DNA of 7,026 nt from Spirochaetales bacterium (lineage in GTDB: Bacteria > Spirochaetota > Spirochaetia > Treponematales > UBA12059), in assembly GCA_004525355.1 (NCBI GenBank), contig SPCK01000108.1, forward strand, positions 1-7,026, given 5' to 3'. The number at the start of each line of letters is the position of its first letter. Positions within the stretch are counted from its first letter, which is position 1. The notes below the pieces were generated by a model. It saw only the letters and a list, made by a program, of their open reading frames with translations, was not told the origin of the DNA and did no database searches. Position numbers and translations under genes: made by a program. Positions 1-5,083 of this stretch are shown here, in pieces.

Positions 1-153
1 ATAGCCGCAGGAGGCCTGGATGATTGCCTGGAACGTCGCGTGCTCGACAAGTTGCATGGTTCCGGGTCGGGCATCGAGCTTGGCCAGGAAGCTCTCGTTC
101 TCATGCATGACATAGTCAATCAGGGGGTTTTCGATAATATACACAGAATGCAT
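1..153 (-). CDS. PfkB-family carbohydrate kinase (adenosine-kinase-like), N-terminal fragment
   Basis: Reading the minus strand from the ATG at 153-151 gives 51 codons without a stop, running off the left edge of the window, so only the N-terminus is visible. Residues 8-14 (ENPLIDY) match the N-terminal substrate-binding strand of PfkB/ribokinase-family sugar kinases, usually GNxxxD, with Glu in place of Gly and with Asn9 and Asp13 retained. Residues 31-37 (GTMQLVE) resemble the G-x-M-x-LVD segment common in adenosine-kinase-like members. Such enzymes phosphorylate a sugar or nucleoside hydroxyl with ATP in the cytoplasm. A GGAG lies six bases before the ATG, supporting this start. The gene is divergent from the PilZ gene, with 93 bp between the starts. 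The catalytic GAGD motif and the specificity region lie outside the window, so the substrate cannot be assigned. Confidence 0.75.
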   Translation of the reverse strand, partial: MHSVYIIENPLIDYVMHENESFLAKLDARPGTMQLVEHATFQAIIQASCGY

Positions 154-180
154 ATGGTTCTCCGGATCGACTGAAAAGAG

Positions 181-196
181 CTTACGGTTCCGCAAG
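181..196. repeat. Imperfect inverted repeat in the divergent intergenic region
   Basis: Seven-base arms (CTTACGG and CCGCAAG) flank two bases, with one mismatch. Transcribed on the minus strand the mismatch becomes a G-U pair, so the kinase leader could form a hairpin (stem CTTGCG/CGTAAG, loop GAAC). It is followed in that direction by CTCTTTT. It also sits 10 bases upstream of the PilZ -35 box, so it could be an operator instead. The function is unknown and the arms are short enough to be chance. Confidence 0.35.
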
Positions 197-206
197 CGTC
201 ATTTCA

Positions 207-235
207 TTGACCAAAGCCTGCTGATGGCATATTAT
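207..235 (+). promoter_or_regulatory. Sigma70-type promoter for the PilZ gene
   Basis: The sequence shows TTGACC at 207-212 (5 of 6 to TTGACA), a 17-bp spacer, and TATTAT at 230-235 (5 of 6 to TATAAT). Transcription would be expected to start near 242, only about five bases before the ATG at 247. No Shine-Dalgarno precedes that ATG, which fits a nearly leaderless mRNA. The -10 box overlaps the one proposed for the opposite strand. Confidence 0.6.
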
Positions 236-259
236 CGCTATAAATTATGTCCATTGCAA
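231..259 (-). promoter_or_regulatory. Candidate divergent promoter for the PfkB-type kinase
   Basis: On the minus strand, TTGCAA at 259-254 (4 of 6) is followed by a 17-bp spacer and GATAAT at 236-231 (5 of 6). Transcription would start near 224 and leave a leader of about 70 nt before the kinase ATG at 153. The -10 hexamer is the complement of the PilZ -10 shifted by one base. The -35 lies inside the first codons of the PilZ gene. It is weaker than the forward promoter. Confidence 0.4.
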
Positions 260-1113
260 CCAGTCAACAGATTACCAAATTCTACGCGACGTTCATGTCT
301 ATCGACGTTACCTTTACCAAAGAGGTTGTTATGGCCACGGGGCTGCTCCCTCAAAACGTCTTTGTCAAATGCATCGGCGAACAATGGCCATGTGTCGTGT
401 ATTCAAGCTCATTCGCCGGGGCAAAGGTTCTGATAGCCTCCAAGCGATCCCTCATGGAACGTATCCAGAAGGCCAACGGCTCGGTAAGTCTGCGCCTGTC
501 ATTCAAGTTGGCGGGCAAGACTGATCCGGTGAGCTTTTTCATTTCCGGCAAGGCCGCCGGATTTGCTCCCTATGCCCAGTCAAAGGGTACGCTGCAATTC
601 ATGAACCTGCAGTACACACAACGTCCACCGGATGATTTCGTGGAAATAATGGGGCGCATGCTCGAGGCCAACGTCAACTCCGCGAGGCGACGCGAGGAGC
701 GCATAGCCCTGACGCCGGACTCCATTCGCAAGATCGGTCTTGCCCGCAAGGAGACCATCATCATAATACAGGGCGTGCCTCGGCGATGCATCATCCGCGA
801 CCTGTCGTTCTCGGGAGCCAAGCTGATCATCGTCGGGTTGGCGAAATTCCTGGTTGGCAAGGATTGCCGCCTGCGGATAGATATCGATGAACCGCGCGAG
901 ACGATCGAAATTCCGGGGAAAGTGGTTCGGTACGAGGACGTGCAAGGCCGAAAGGATCTGACCGCGATCGCTGTCCACTTCGATGAGGCCACTGTTCCGA
1001 TGTCCTACAAGATGCACATAAACGACTATCTGGGCCAGATAAAAGTACCCCAAGGTGAAGATCCTCCCGCTGGCCGAGACCCCATTCCGTCGAAACCCGC
1101 CGAAGTAGTGTGA
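247..1113 (+). CDS. PilZ-domain protein, likely c-di-GMP receptor
   Basis: This 288-residue protein has no signal peptide or membrane segment, so it is probably cytoplasmic. Residues 1 to about 140 form an N-terminal domain resembling the YcgR-like domains that precede PilZ in many receptors. The PilZ domain spans about 146-262. The two c-di-GMP contacts are present: RxxxR at 148-152 (RREER) and DxSxxG at 185-190 (DLSFSG), followed by beta-rich segments and a helix near 250-262. Proteins of this layout in spirochaetes bind c-di-GMP and influence motility or virulence; that role here is inference. The start at 247 lacks a Shine-Dalgarno but sits about 11 bases after a good -10 box. The C-terminal 25 residues are Pro-rich and probably disordered. 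The TPR gene follows after 119 bp. Confidence 0.85.
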   Translation: MSIATSQQITKFYATFMSIDVTFTKEVVMATGLLPQNVFVKCIGEQWPCVVYSSSFAGAKVLIASKRSLMERIQKANGSVSLRLSFKLAGKTDPVSFFISGKAAGFAPYAQSKGTLQFMNLQYTQRPPDDFVEIMGRMLEANVNSARRREERIALTPDSIRKIGLARKETIIIIQGVPRRCIIRDLSFSGAKLIIVGLAKFLVGKDCRLRIDIDEPRETIEIPGKVVRYEDVQGRKDLTAIAVHFDEATVPMSYKMHINDYLGQIKVPQGEDPPAGRDPIPSKPAEVV

Positions 1114-1222
1114 AACCGGCGCATAGCCGAGACGACTCGCGGAGCGCATCCGGGAGCGGGTGACGCCGTTGTATGAACGTCGGCCGCCGGGATTATCCAC
1201 GTGCCACGGGGGATTCCCCATC

Positions 1223-1227
1223 AGGAG
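1223..1227 (+). promoter_or_regulatory. Ribosome binding site fixing the TPR gene start at 1233
   Basis: AGGAG lies five bases before the ATG at 1233. An in-frame ATG at 1173 would add 20 residues but has no comparable site upstream. The extra residues are rich in Arg, Pro and Gly and look non-conserved. Confidence 0.7.
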
Positions 1228-1232
1228 CCGCA

Positions 1233-2357
1233 ATGAACGAAGAAGATTCCCGGGGACTACCGGGATCCATTGTTTTCATCAAGATTCCCGAGTCGCTTTC
1301 GCGGCCGATCGGGAATTTCGTCGTCGATCCCGACGTCCCCATACCGGTGGAGATGGGAGCAGGCGGACAGGATCTCTCCGGGCTGAGCTGGGAGATGATA
1401 GTAGCGGGTATGCTTCGGGTGCTTGCCCTTGAGTCGGAGCATGAGCACGCTGACTATTATCGCCGCTTCGTACTGGCGGTAAAGAAGGATATCTTCCAGG
1501 AGCTGTCGGAGACGGGCATCATCAAGGCCAGGAACGGCGACTTGGACGTAGCCGAGGAGATCTTCCTCGCGTTGGCCGGGTTGAAGCCCGACGCTCCCGA
1601 GCCGCTACTCAATCTGGCGATACTTCATGAAGACCGGGCGGACGCCCTGGATCGCGCAGGCAAGGAAGAACTGGCGGAAGCCGTTCGCGAGAAGGCCTTC
1701 CGTACCTACAAGCGCCTCCTGGCCATGGACCCGCCGTTTCCGGACGCGTATTTCAATGCGGGTTACTTCTATATGAAGATCAGGAATTTTGACCGGGCCA
1801 GGGACATGTTTGAATTCTACGTCACCCTGGGGCAGGACGAGGCCAAGACTGAACGAGCCAGGGAAATAGTCGCCCGGCTCGGCGCGCGCAGCGACGCGGA
1901 TGCCCTTTTCAAGGAAGCCTATGACTTCATACGCATGGGAAGGGATGAAGAGGGTATCGCCAAGGCGCTGAAGTTTACACAGATGAATCCGGACGTCTGG
2001 AACGGCTGGTTCCTGGCCGGCTGGGGGCGCAGGCGTCTTGGTCGCTGGGCGGAAGCCCGCGAAGCCTTCATGACGGCCCTGGGGCTCGGTGCTGACGAGG
2101 TTGACCTGCTCAACGAGTTGGCAATCTGCGAAATGGAACTCGGATTGTTCACCGAGAGCCGCGAACGGCTCGAACGCGCTCTGCGCAAGGAACCCGAGAA
2201 CCTGAAGATCATTTCGAATCTTGGAGTAGTCGCCAGGAGGCAGGGGCGTCTGGACGAGGCAGCTGCCTTTTTTCGCATCGTGCTGGACATGGACGCGGAC
2301 GATGGACTCGCCAGGACCCAGCTGGCGGAGCTGAGCGAACTGGGGGGGGGACGGTAG
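1233..2357 (+). CDS. Tetratricopeptide-repeat (TPR) protein
   Basis: From the ATG at 1233 the product is 374 residues with no signal peptide or membrane helix, so probably cytoplasmic. Residues 1-85 are a non-repeat N-terminal part of unknown function. Helical TPR-like repeats then run from about 90 to 360. The clearest units are at 170-203 (DAYFNAGYFY...FDRARDMFEFY), 254-287 (DVWNGWFLAGW...WAEAREAFMTAL), 288-321 (VDLLNELAICEMELG...RLERALRKEPEN) and 324-357 (LKIISNLGVVARRQGRLDEA). TPR arrays are protein-binding scaffolds; the partner is not evident. Upstream there is only a weak promoter candidate (TTGTAT, 16 bp, GATTAT; 1169-1196), so the gene may also be read through from the PilZ gene. The C-terminus ends in a run of nine G bases that encodes Gly-Gly-Gly-Arg. 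Confidence 0.85.
   Translation: MNEEDSRGLPGSIVFIKIPESLSRPIGNFVVDPDVPIPVEMGAGGQDLSGLSWEMIVAGMLRVLALESEHEHADYYRRFVLAVKKDIFQELSETGIIKARNGDLDVAEEIFLALAGLKPDAPEPLLNLAILHEDRADALDRAGKEELAEAVREKAFRTYKRLLAMDPPFPDAYFNAGYFYMKIRNFDRARDMFEFYVTLGQDEAKTERAREIVARLGARSDADALFKEAYDFIRMGRDEEGIAKALKFTQMNPDVWNGWFLAGWGRRRLGRWAEAREAFMTALGLGADEVDLLNELAICEMELGLFTESRERLERALRKEPENLKIISNLGVVARRQGRLDEAAAFFRIVLDMDADDGLARTQLAELSELGGGR
2342..2350 (+). repeat. G9 homopolymer at the 3' end of the TPR gene
   Basis: Nine consecutive G bases lie five bases before the TAG stop. Loss of one G opens the frame past the stop through most of the following spacer. Gain of one G ends it at a TGA near 2411. Either would change only the C-terminal tail. 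Such tracts slip during replication and are also common sequencing-error sites. Confidence 0.9.
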
Positions 2358-2397
2358 CCGTTTCCTCCCGGGCAAGCCGCGTTTGCAGCGTGTTTCC

Positions 2398-2410
2398 ATG
2401 CACTGTGCAT
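2398..2410. repeat. 13-bp palindrome abutting the GerMN-gene promoter
   Basis: ATGCAC and GTGCAT are perfect six-base inverted arms around a single T. The last base is also the first base of the proposed -35 box. The position suits a repressor or activator site, but no regulator is identifiable and a chance palindrome cannot be excluded. Confidence 0.4.
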
Positions 2411-2438
2411 TGACCCGCGCCCCGGGTAGGGCTAGTAT
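2410..2438 (+). promoter_or_regulatory. Sigma70-type promoter for the GerMN-domain gene
   Basis: TTGACC at 2410-2415 (5 of 6), a 17-bp spacer and TAGTAT at 2433-2438 (4 of 6) are seen. The expected start point near 2445 is about three bases before the ATG at 2448. The GTG at 2439, which is in frame, would lie upstream of the start point and so is unlikely to be used. The layout repeats that of the PilZ promoter, including the CATTGACC context of the -35. Confidence 0.5.
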
Positions 2439-2447
2439 GTGGCCATC

Positions 2448-3251
2448 ATGGCGCAACGGAAAACCAGTCACCGCTCCTATCCCGCACGAGGCAAAAAAGG
2501 AACGGGCTGTCTAATCTGGTTGATTCTCCTCTTGGTCACCCTGCTGCTCTTTGTGCTCAATTGGGATCGGATCAAGAGTACCATCGACTCGACCCGTCTG
2601 ACAGAGGCCCTGGGAACTCGCGATGAAGGCGCCAGCGAGGAGCCTGGAGCGGAACCACCGGCTTTTACCGGAGAAAATCCCGCCGGGCAGACACCGGCGT
2701 CGCCGACCGAAACAAACGTTCCCCCGGCAGGCGCTGTATCGACTCCCGCCGCGGACCAGCAGACGACATCCCCTCTCGACGGGGATACGACCACGCCACC
2801 GGAAACGACGCCGGTCGAGCTGGTAAGCAGGACGCGCATCGCCGCGCTGTATTTCGTCCGCGTCGACGGGGACGGAACCATCACCCGGCAGGAAGTAAAG
2901 CGAACGGTCGACGCATCCGATTCCCCCATGACCGATGCCTTGAATGCCCTGCTCAAGGGGCCGACGACCGAGGAGCTGGGGCAGAACCTCATATCGTTGA
3001 TACCCTCGGAGACTCGGCTGTTGTCCGCGCAGGTTCGGGGTTCCACAGCCTACCTCAACTTCAACGAGGCGTTCATGATCAATCGCTACGGCATCGAAGG
3101 CTATGCCGGCCAGCTCAAGCAAATCGTGTACACGGCCACAGGGTTCGCCACGGTCAAGGACGTACAATTCCTGATCGAAGGCGAACGGCGCGACTACCTT
3201 GGCGGCGACGGGGTCTACATCGGCAAGCCCTTGTCCAGGGCGTCGTTCTGA
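2448..3251 (+). CDS. Membrane-anchored GerMN-domain protein
   Basis: The 267-residue product begins with a basic segment (1-19) followed by one hydrophobic helix at about 20-37. This is consistent with a signal anchor that places the rest outside the cytoplasm. Residues 56-122 are a low-complexity linker rich in Pro, Thr, Glu and Gly. Residues 130-262 match the GerMN domain, with the usual features: PMTDALNALLKGPTTEE (160-176), SLIPSETRLLSAQV (183-196), the YLNFNEAF strand (202-209), then YGIEGYAGQLKQIVYT (214-229) and a final IGKPLSR. The domain was named from the Bacillus germination protein GerM and occurs widely in envelope proteins of non-sporulating bacteria; its biochemical role is poorly defined. 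No Shine-Dalgarno is visible. An in-frame GTG at 2439 would add three residues. The arfB-like gene starts one base after the stop. Confidence 0.8.
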   Translation: MAQRKTSHRSYPARGKKGTGCLIWLILLLVTLLLFVLNWDRIKSTIDSTRLTEALGTRDEGASEEPGAEPPAFTGENPAGQTPASPTETNVPPAGAVSTPAADQQTTSPLDGDTTTPPETTPVELVSRTRIAALYFVRVDGDGTITRQEVKRTVDASDSPMTDALNALLKGPTTEELGQNLISLIPSETRLLSAQVRGSTAYLNFNEAFMINRYGIEGYAGQLKQIVYTATGFATVKDVQFLIEGERRDYLGGDGVYIGKPLSRASF

Positions 3252-3252
3252 C

Positions 3253-3672
3253 ATGCGGCTCGATGCTCTTCGGTCTTCCATCCGTGCCTGCGCCGAGTTG
3301 GAATACGCACGATCATCCGGGCCGGGCGGTCAGAACGTCAACAAGGTGGAAACCAAGGTTCGCGCCCGCGTCGACCTGGGACGCTTGGATGGACTGTCCG
3401 AGGCCGAACGGACGCGTGCCGCTTTGCTGCTGGCTGGACGAATGGACGCCGACGGAAAGGTCTTCGTTGCCGTCGATGCCGAGCGTAGCCGGTCAGCCAA
3501 TGAAATGATCGCGCTTGCCAGGCTATCCGATCTGATCGCTAAGGCGGCGCGTGTTCCTCGTCGCCGGATAGCCACCGCCCCTTCGAGGGCATCAAGGGAA
3601 CGGCGACTGGTAGCCAAAAGGACCCGTTCGGCTGTCAAGAAGGACAGGGGCAGACCATCGGGCGACGCTTGA
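3253..3672 (+). CDS. arfB: Peptidyl-tRNA hydrolase ArfB, ribosome rescue factor
   Basis: This 139-residue protein has the class I release-factor catalytic domain without a codon-recognition domain. SSGPGGQNVNKVETKV at 21-36 contains the GGQ motif (25-27) that hydrolyses the ester bond of peptidyl-tRNA. The C-terminal segment, about 104-135, is highly basic (SRASRERRLVAKRTRSAVKKDRG). It closely resembles the ArfB (YaeJ) tail that enters the empty mRNA channel of ribosomes stalled on non-stop messages. Length matches ArfB (about 140). The ATG is one base after the GerMN-gene stop with no strong Shine-Dalgarno, so translation is probably coupled to that gene. An in-frame upstream start inside the GerMN gene (3199) is less likely because the added residues are unlike the family. 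A short hairpin (CGACG/CGTCG, 3663-3677) covers the stop but has no T-tract. Confidence 0.9.
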   Translation: MRLDALRSSIRACAELEYARSSGPGGQNVNKVETKVRARVDLGRLDGLSEAERTRAALLLAGRMDADGKVFVAVDAERSRSANEMIALARLSDLIAKAARVPRRRIATAPSRASRERRLVAKRTRSAVKKDRGRPSGDA

Positions 3673-3726
3673 CGTCGGAAATCATGTTCCCTTCAATATT
3701 CAAAATGCCGTTTGTAGATGAGCCAA

Positions 3727-3754
3727 TTTCAAAAAAAACCATGGCTTTTTGAAA
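3727..3754. repeat. AT-rich inverted repeat between arfB and gcvT
   Basis: Perfect nine-base arms (TTTCAAAAA and TTTTTGAAA) flank a ten-base loop that itself contains CCATGG. The stem is almost all A/T and no T-tract follows, so it is not a typical intrinsic terminator. It could still slow polymerase at the end of the arfB unit or act as an AT-rich upstream element for the gcv promoter. The surrounding bases, about 3680-3810, are clearly richer in A/T than the flanking genes. Confidence 0.5.
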
Positions 3755-3771
3755 GAGCCTTTAATGTTTAC

Positions 3772-3800
3772 TTGCTCCCTATGGGTATTATAGCTACAAT
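3772..3800 (+). promoter_or_regulatory. Candidate promoter of the gcv operon
   Basis: TACAAT at 3795-3800 (5 of 6 to the -10 consensus) is preceded by a 17-bp spacer and TTGCTC at 3772-3777 (3 of 6). A second -10-like TATTAT lies at 3786-3791 but has no -35 at good spacing. An AT-rich stretch upstream could compensate for the weak -35. Transcription from here would begin near 3807 and give a leader of about 120 nt before gcvT. Confidence 0.35.
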
Positions 3801-3806
3801 CCAGAA

Positions 3807-3927
3807 TCGGATGGCCAAGAAGGGTTTTTATCTTTCGGCCGCTGGCATTGACGTTCGTCCAGAGGTCTCCGCGTTTCACCGGATCACCGATGGCACAATC
3901 GGTTTTCTCAGTAAGGAGGATCCAGCC
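3807..3927 (+). promoter_or_regulatory. Structured gcvT leader, possible glycine-responsive element
   Basis: The leader shows several pairings: a hairpin at 3813-3840 (GGCCAAGA with TCTT and GGCC, two-base bulge), a long-range GCTGG/CCAGC pair (3841-3845 with 3922-3926), TCCG/CGGA (3868-3871 with 3880-3883), and a perfect six-base stem ACCGAT/ATCGGT (3886-3891 with 3898-3903). CCGATGG...CACAA (3887-3898) followed by TCTCAG-TAAGGA (3906-3917) recalls the conserved core of glycine riboswitches, which often precede gcv operons. The match is degenerate: the GGAGAG and GAAGGGGCAA consensus is not met. TCTCC (3866-3870) can pair with GGAGG of the gcvT Shine-Dalgarno and would compete with the TCCG hairpin, suggesting a translational switch. 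Confidence 0.3.
3913..3920 (+). promoter_or_regulatory. Ribosome binding site fixing the gcvT TTG start
   Basis: AAGGAGGA ends seven bases before the TTG at 3928. It is the strongest Shine-Dalgarno in the region and is placed exactly where family alignment puts the GcvT N-terminus. Confidence 0.85.
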
Positions 3928-5022
3928 TTGAATCAAACCCGTTTGCATGCATGGCACGTCGCCGCGAATGCCAGAATGGCGCCGTTTGCCGGTTACGAGA
4001 TGCCCATCACCTATCCTCTGGGCGCCGTCGAGGAGCATTTGGCTACGCGACGCTCGGTAGGGCTCTTTGATATCGACCACATGGGTCAGATCGAGATAAA
4101 GGGTCCCGGCGCGGACCAGTTCGTTTCCCGCCTGGTCACGGCAAAGATCGACGACATGAAGGACTGGGACGCACGCTATTCGCTGCTCCTCAACGAACGC
4201 GGTACGGTCATCGATGACCTGTTCATCTATAAGCTGCCCGGTTCATGGTGGATCGTGGTCAATGCCTCGAACCGCCTCGAGGATGTTTCCTGGTTCAACA
4301 AGCACAAGCCCGCGAACGTGAGCCTCGAGGATCACTCCGACGAAACGTACATGATCGCCGTGCAGGGACCGCGCGCCATCGAGCTGCTGGACCTGGTCTC
4401 GGATTCGGCCATCAGCGCCTATCCGCGATTCAGTGCGGGGCGAGCAAAGGTCCTGGGCGTGCCCTGTCTCGTGGGACGCACCGGTTATACCGGCGAGGAC
4501 GGCGTGGAACTCTTTTTTCCCGCCGAGCAGGCTGAAGCCCTTTGGACCGGCCTCTTCTCCGAGGGCGAGAAGCGGGGAATCGAGGTCAAGGCCATTGGTC
4601 TTGCCGCCCGGGACAGTCTTCGCTTCGAGGCGGGCATGCCTCTCCACGGCCATGAGATAAGCCAGGATATCTATCCCCTGGAATCCGGTTTCAAGTGGGC
4701 GTGCGACTTTACCAAGGATTTCGTAGGCAAGCCGGCGCTGGAGAAACTCCAGCTGGAGGGCATCAAGCGAAAGCTGGTATGCGTTACAGTGACCGGGGGC
4801 GTGCCTCGCGAAGGCTACGAGCTGCAATCGCCGGAAGGTCGGAAGATCGGCGCCGTGGTCGCGGGCATGTTCTGCCCCACTGTAAAGAAGTTCGCAGCCA
4901 ACGCCCTGGTCGATCCGGCATTCGGCAAGAGCGGCCTGGACGTCAGGGTGGTAATTCGGGGCAAGCCTGTCGAGGCAGTGACCGTCAAGAGACCATTATA
5001 CATTCCCGCCTATCGCAGATAA
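3928..5022 (+). CDS. gcvT: Glycine cleavage system T protein (aminomethyltransferase)
   Basis: GcvT takes the aminomethyl group from lipoyl-GcvH, releases ammonia and transfers the one-carbon unit to tetrahydrofolate, forming 5,10-methylene-THF in the cytoplasm. From the TTG at 3928 the product is 364 residues, the usual length. Family landmarks are MAPFAGYEMPITY (17-29), EEHLATRRSVGLFDIDHMGQ (35-54), GTVIDDLFIY (92-101) with the conserved Asp pair at the folate site, IAVQGP (143-148), RTGYTGEDGVEL (184-195) and GLAARDSLRFEAGMPLHGHE (224-243). The frame stays open upstream to an ATG at 3718, but those 70 residues are unlike GcvT. Minor departures are FDIDHMG where FDVSHMG is usual and AGMFCPTVK where SGTFSPTLK is usual. 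gcvH follows after 61 bp. Confidence 0.95.
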   Translation: MNQTRLHAWHVAANARMAPFAGYEMPITYPLGAVEEHLATRRSVGLFDIDHMGQIEIKGPGADQFVSRLVTAKIDDMKDWDARYSLLLNERGTVIDDLFIYKLPGSWWIVVNASNRLEDVSWFNKHKPANVSLEDHSDETYMIAVQGPRAIELLDLVSDSAISAYPRFSAGRAKVLGVPCLVGRTGYTGEDGVELFFPAEQAEALWTGLFSEGEKRGIEVKAIGLAARDSLRFEAGMPLHGHEISQDIYPLESGFKWACDFTKDFVGKPALEKLQLEGIKRKLVCVTVTGGVPREGYELQSPEGRKIGAVVAGMFCPTVKKFAANALVDPAFGKSGLDVRVVIRGKPVEAVTVKRPLYIPAYRR

Positions 5023-5039
5023 TCCATGGGGTGGCAATT

Positions 5040-5056
5040 CTGAATTATCCTGAATT
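5040..5056. repeat. Direct repeat of CTGAATT in the gcvT-gcvH spacer
   Basis: CTGAATT occurs at 5040-5046 and again at 5050-5056, ten bases (about one helical turn) apart. GAATT (5042-5046) can also pair with AATTC (5053-5057) around a six-base loop. This is the AT-rich part of a 61-bp spacer that is otherwise empty. It may be a protein site or a minor mRNA structure before the gcvH ribosome binding site, or chance. Confidence 0.35.
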
Positions 5057-5083
5057 CTGTTTGATACATTCAAGGAGGACGAC

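Noticed and set aside
1208..1219. GGGG-GATT-CCCC hairpin upstream of the TPR gene
   Set aside because: A four-pair stem without a T-tract next to the ribosome site; too small to support a regulatory call.
1173..1232. TPR protein start at the ATG at 1173
   Set aside because: No ribosome site precedes it, while AGGAG precedes the in-frame ATG at 1233 with good spacing.
580..1233. Long minus-strand open frames opposite the PilZ, TPR and gcv genes
   Set aside because: They mirror the codons of well-supported plus-strand genes, lack ribosome sites and show no recognisable family features.
2493..2502. A6 run in the GerMN gene as a frameshift site
   Set aside because: The run is read as AAA AAA in frame, not as A AAA AAG, and the product is full length in the zero frame with no alternative-frame domain.
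3848..3876. TTGACG at 3848-3853 as a -35 box for gcvT
   Set aside because: No -10-like hexamer occurs 16-19 bp downstream (the bases are GCGTTT and neighbours).
3892..3906. TGGCAC as the -24 half of a sigma54 promoter before gcvT
   Set aside because: The expected GC at the -12 position, ten bases after the GG, is absent (GT is found).
3886..3908. Intrinsic terminator or attenuator formed by ACCGAT/ATCGGT plus TTTT
   Set aside because: The stem is only six pairs with half A/T, the T-run is four bases, and it lies five bases before the Shine-Dalgarno; it is kept only as part of the leader structure.
3718..3927. A 70-residue N-terminal extension of GcvT from the ATG at 3718
   Set aside because: It is unlike GcvT N-termini, has no Shine-Dalgarno, crosses the candidate promoter and inverted repeat, and a strong ribosome site sits directly before the TTG at 3928.
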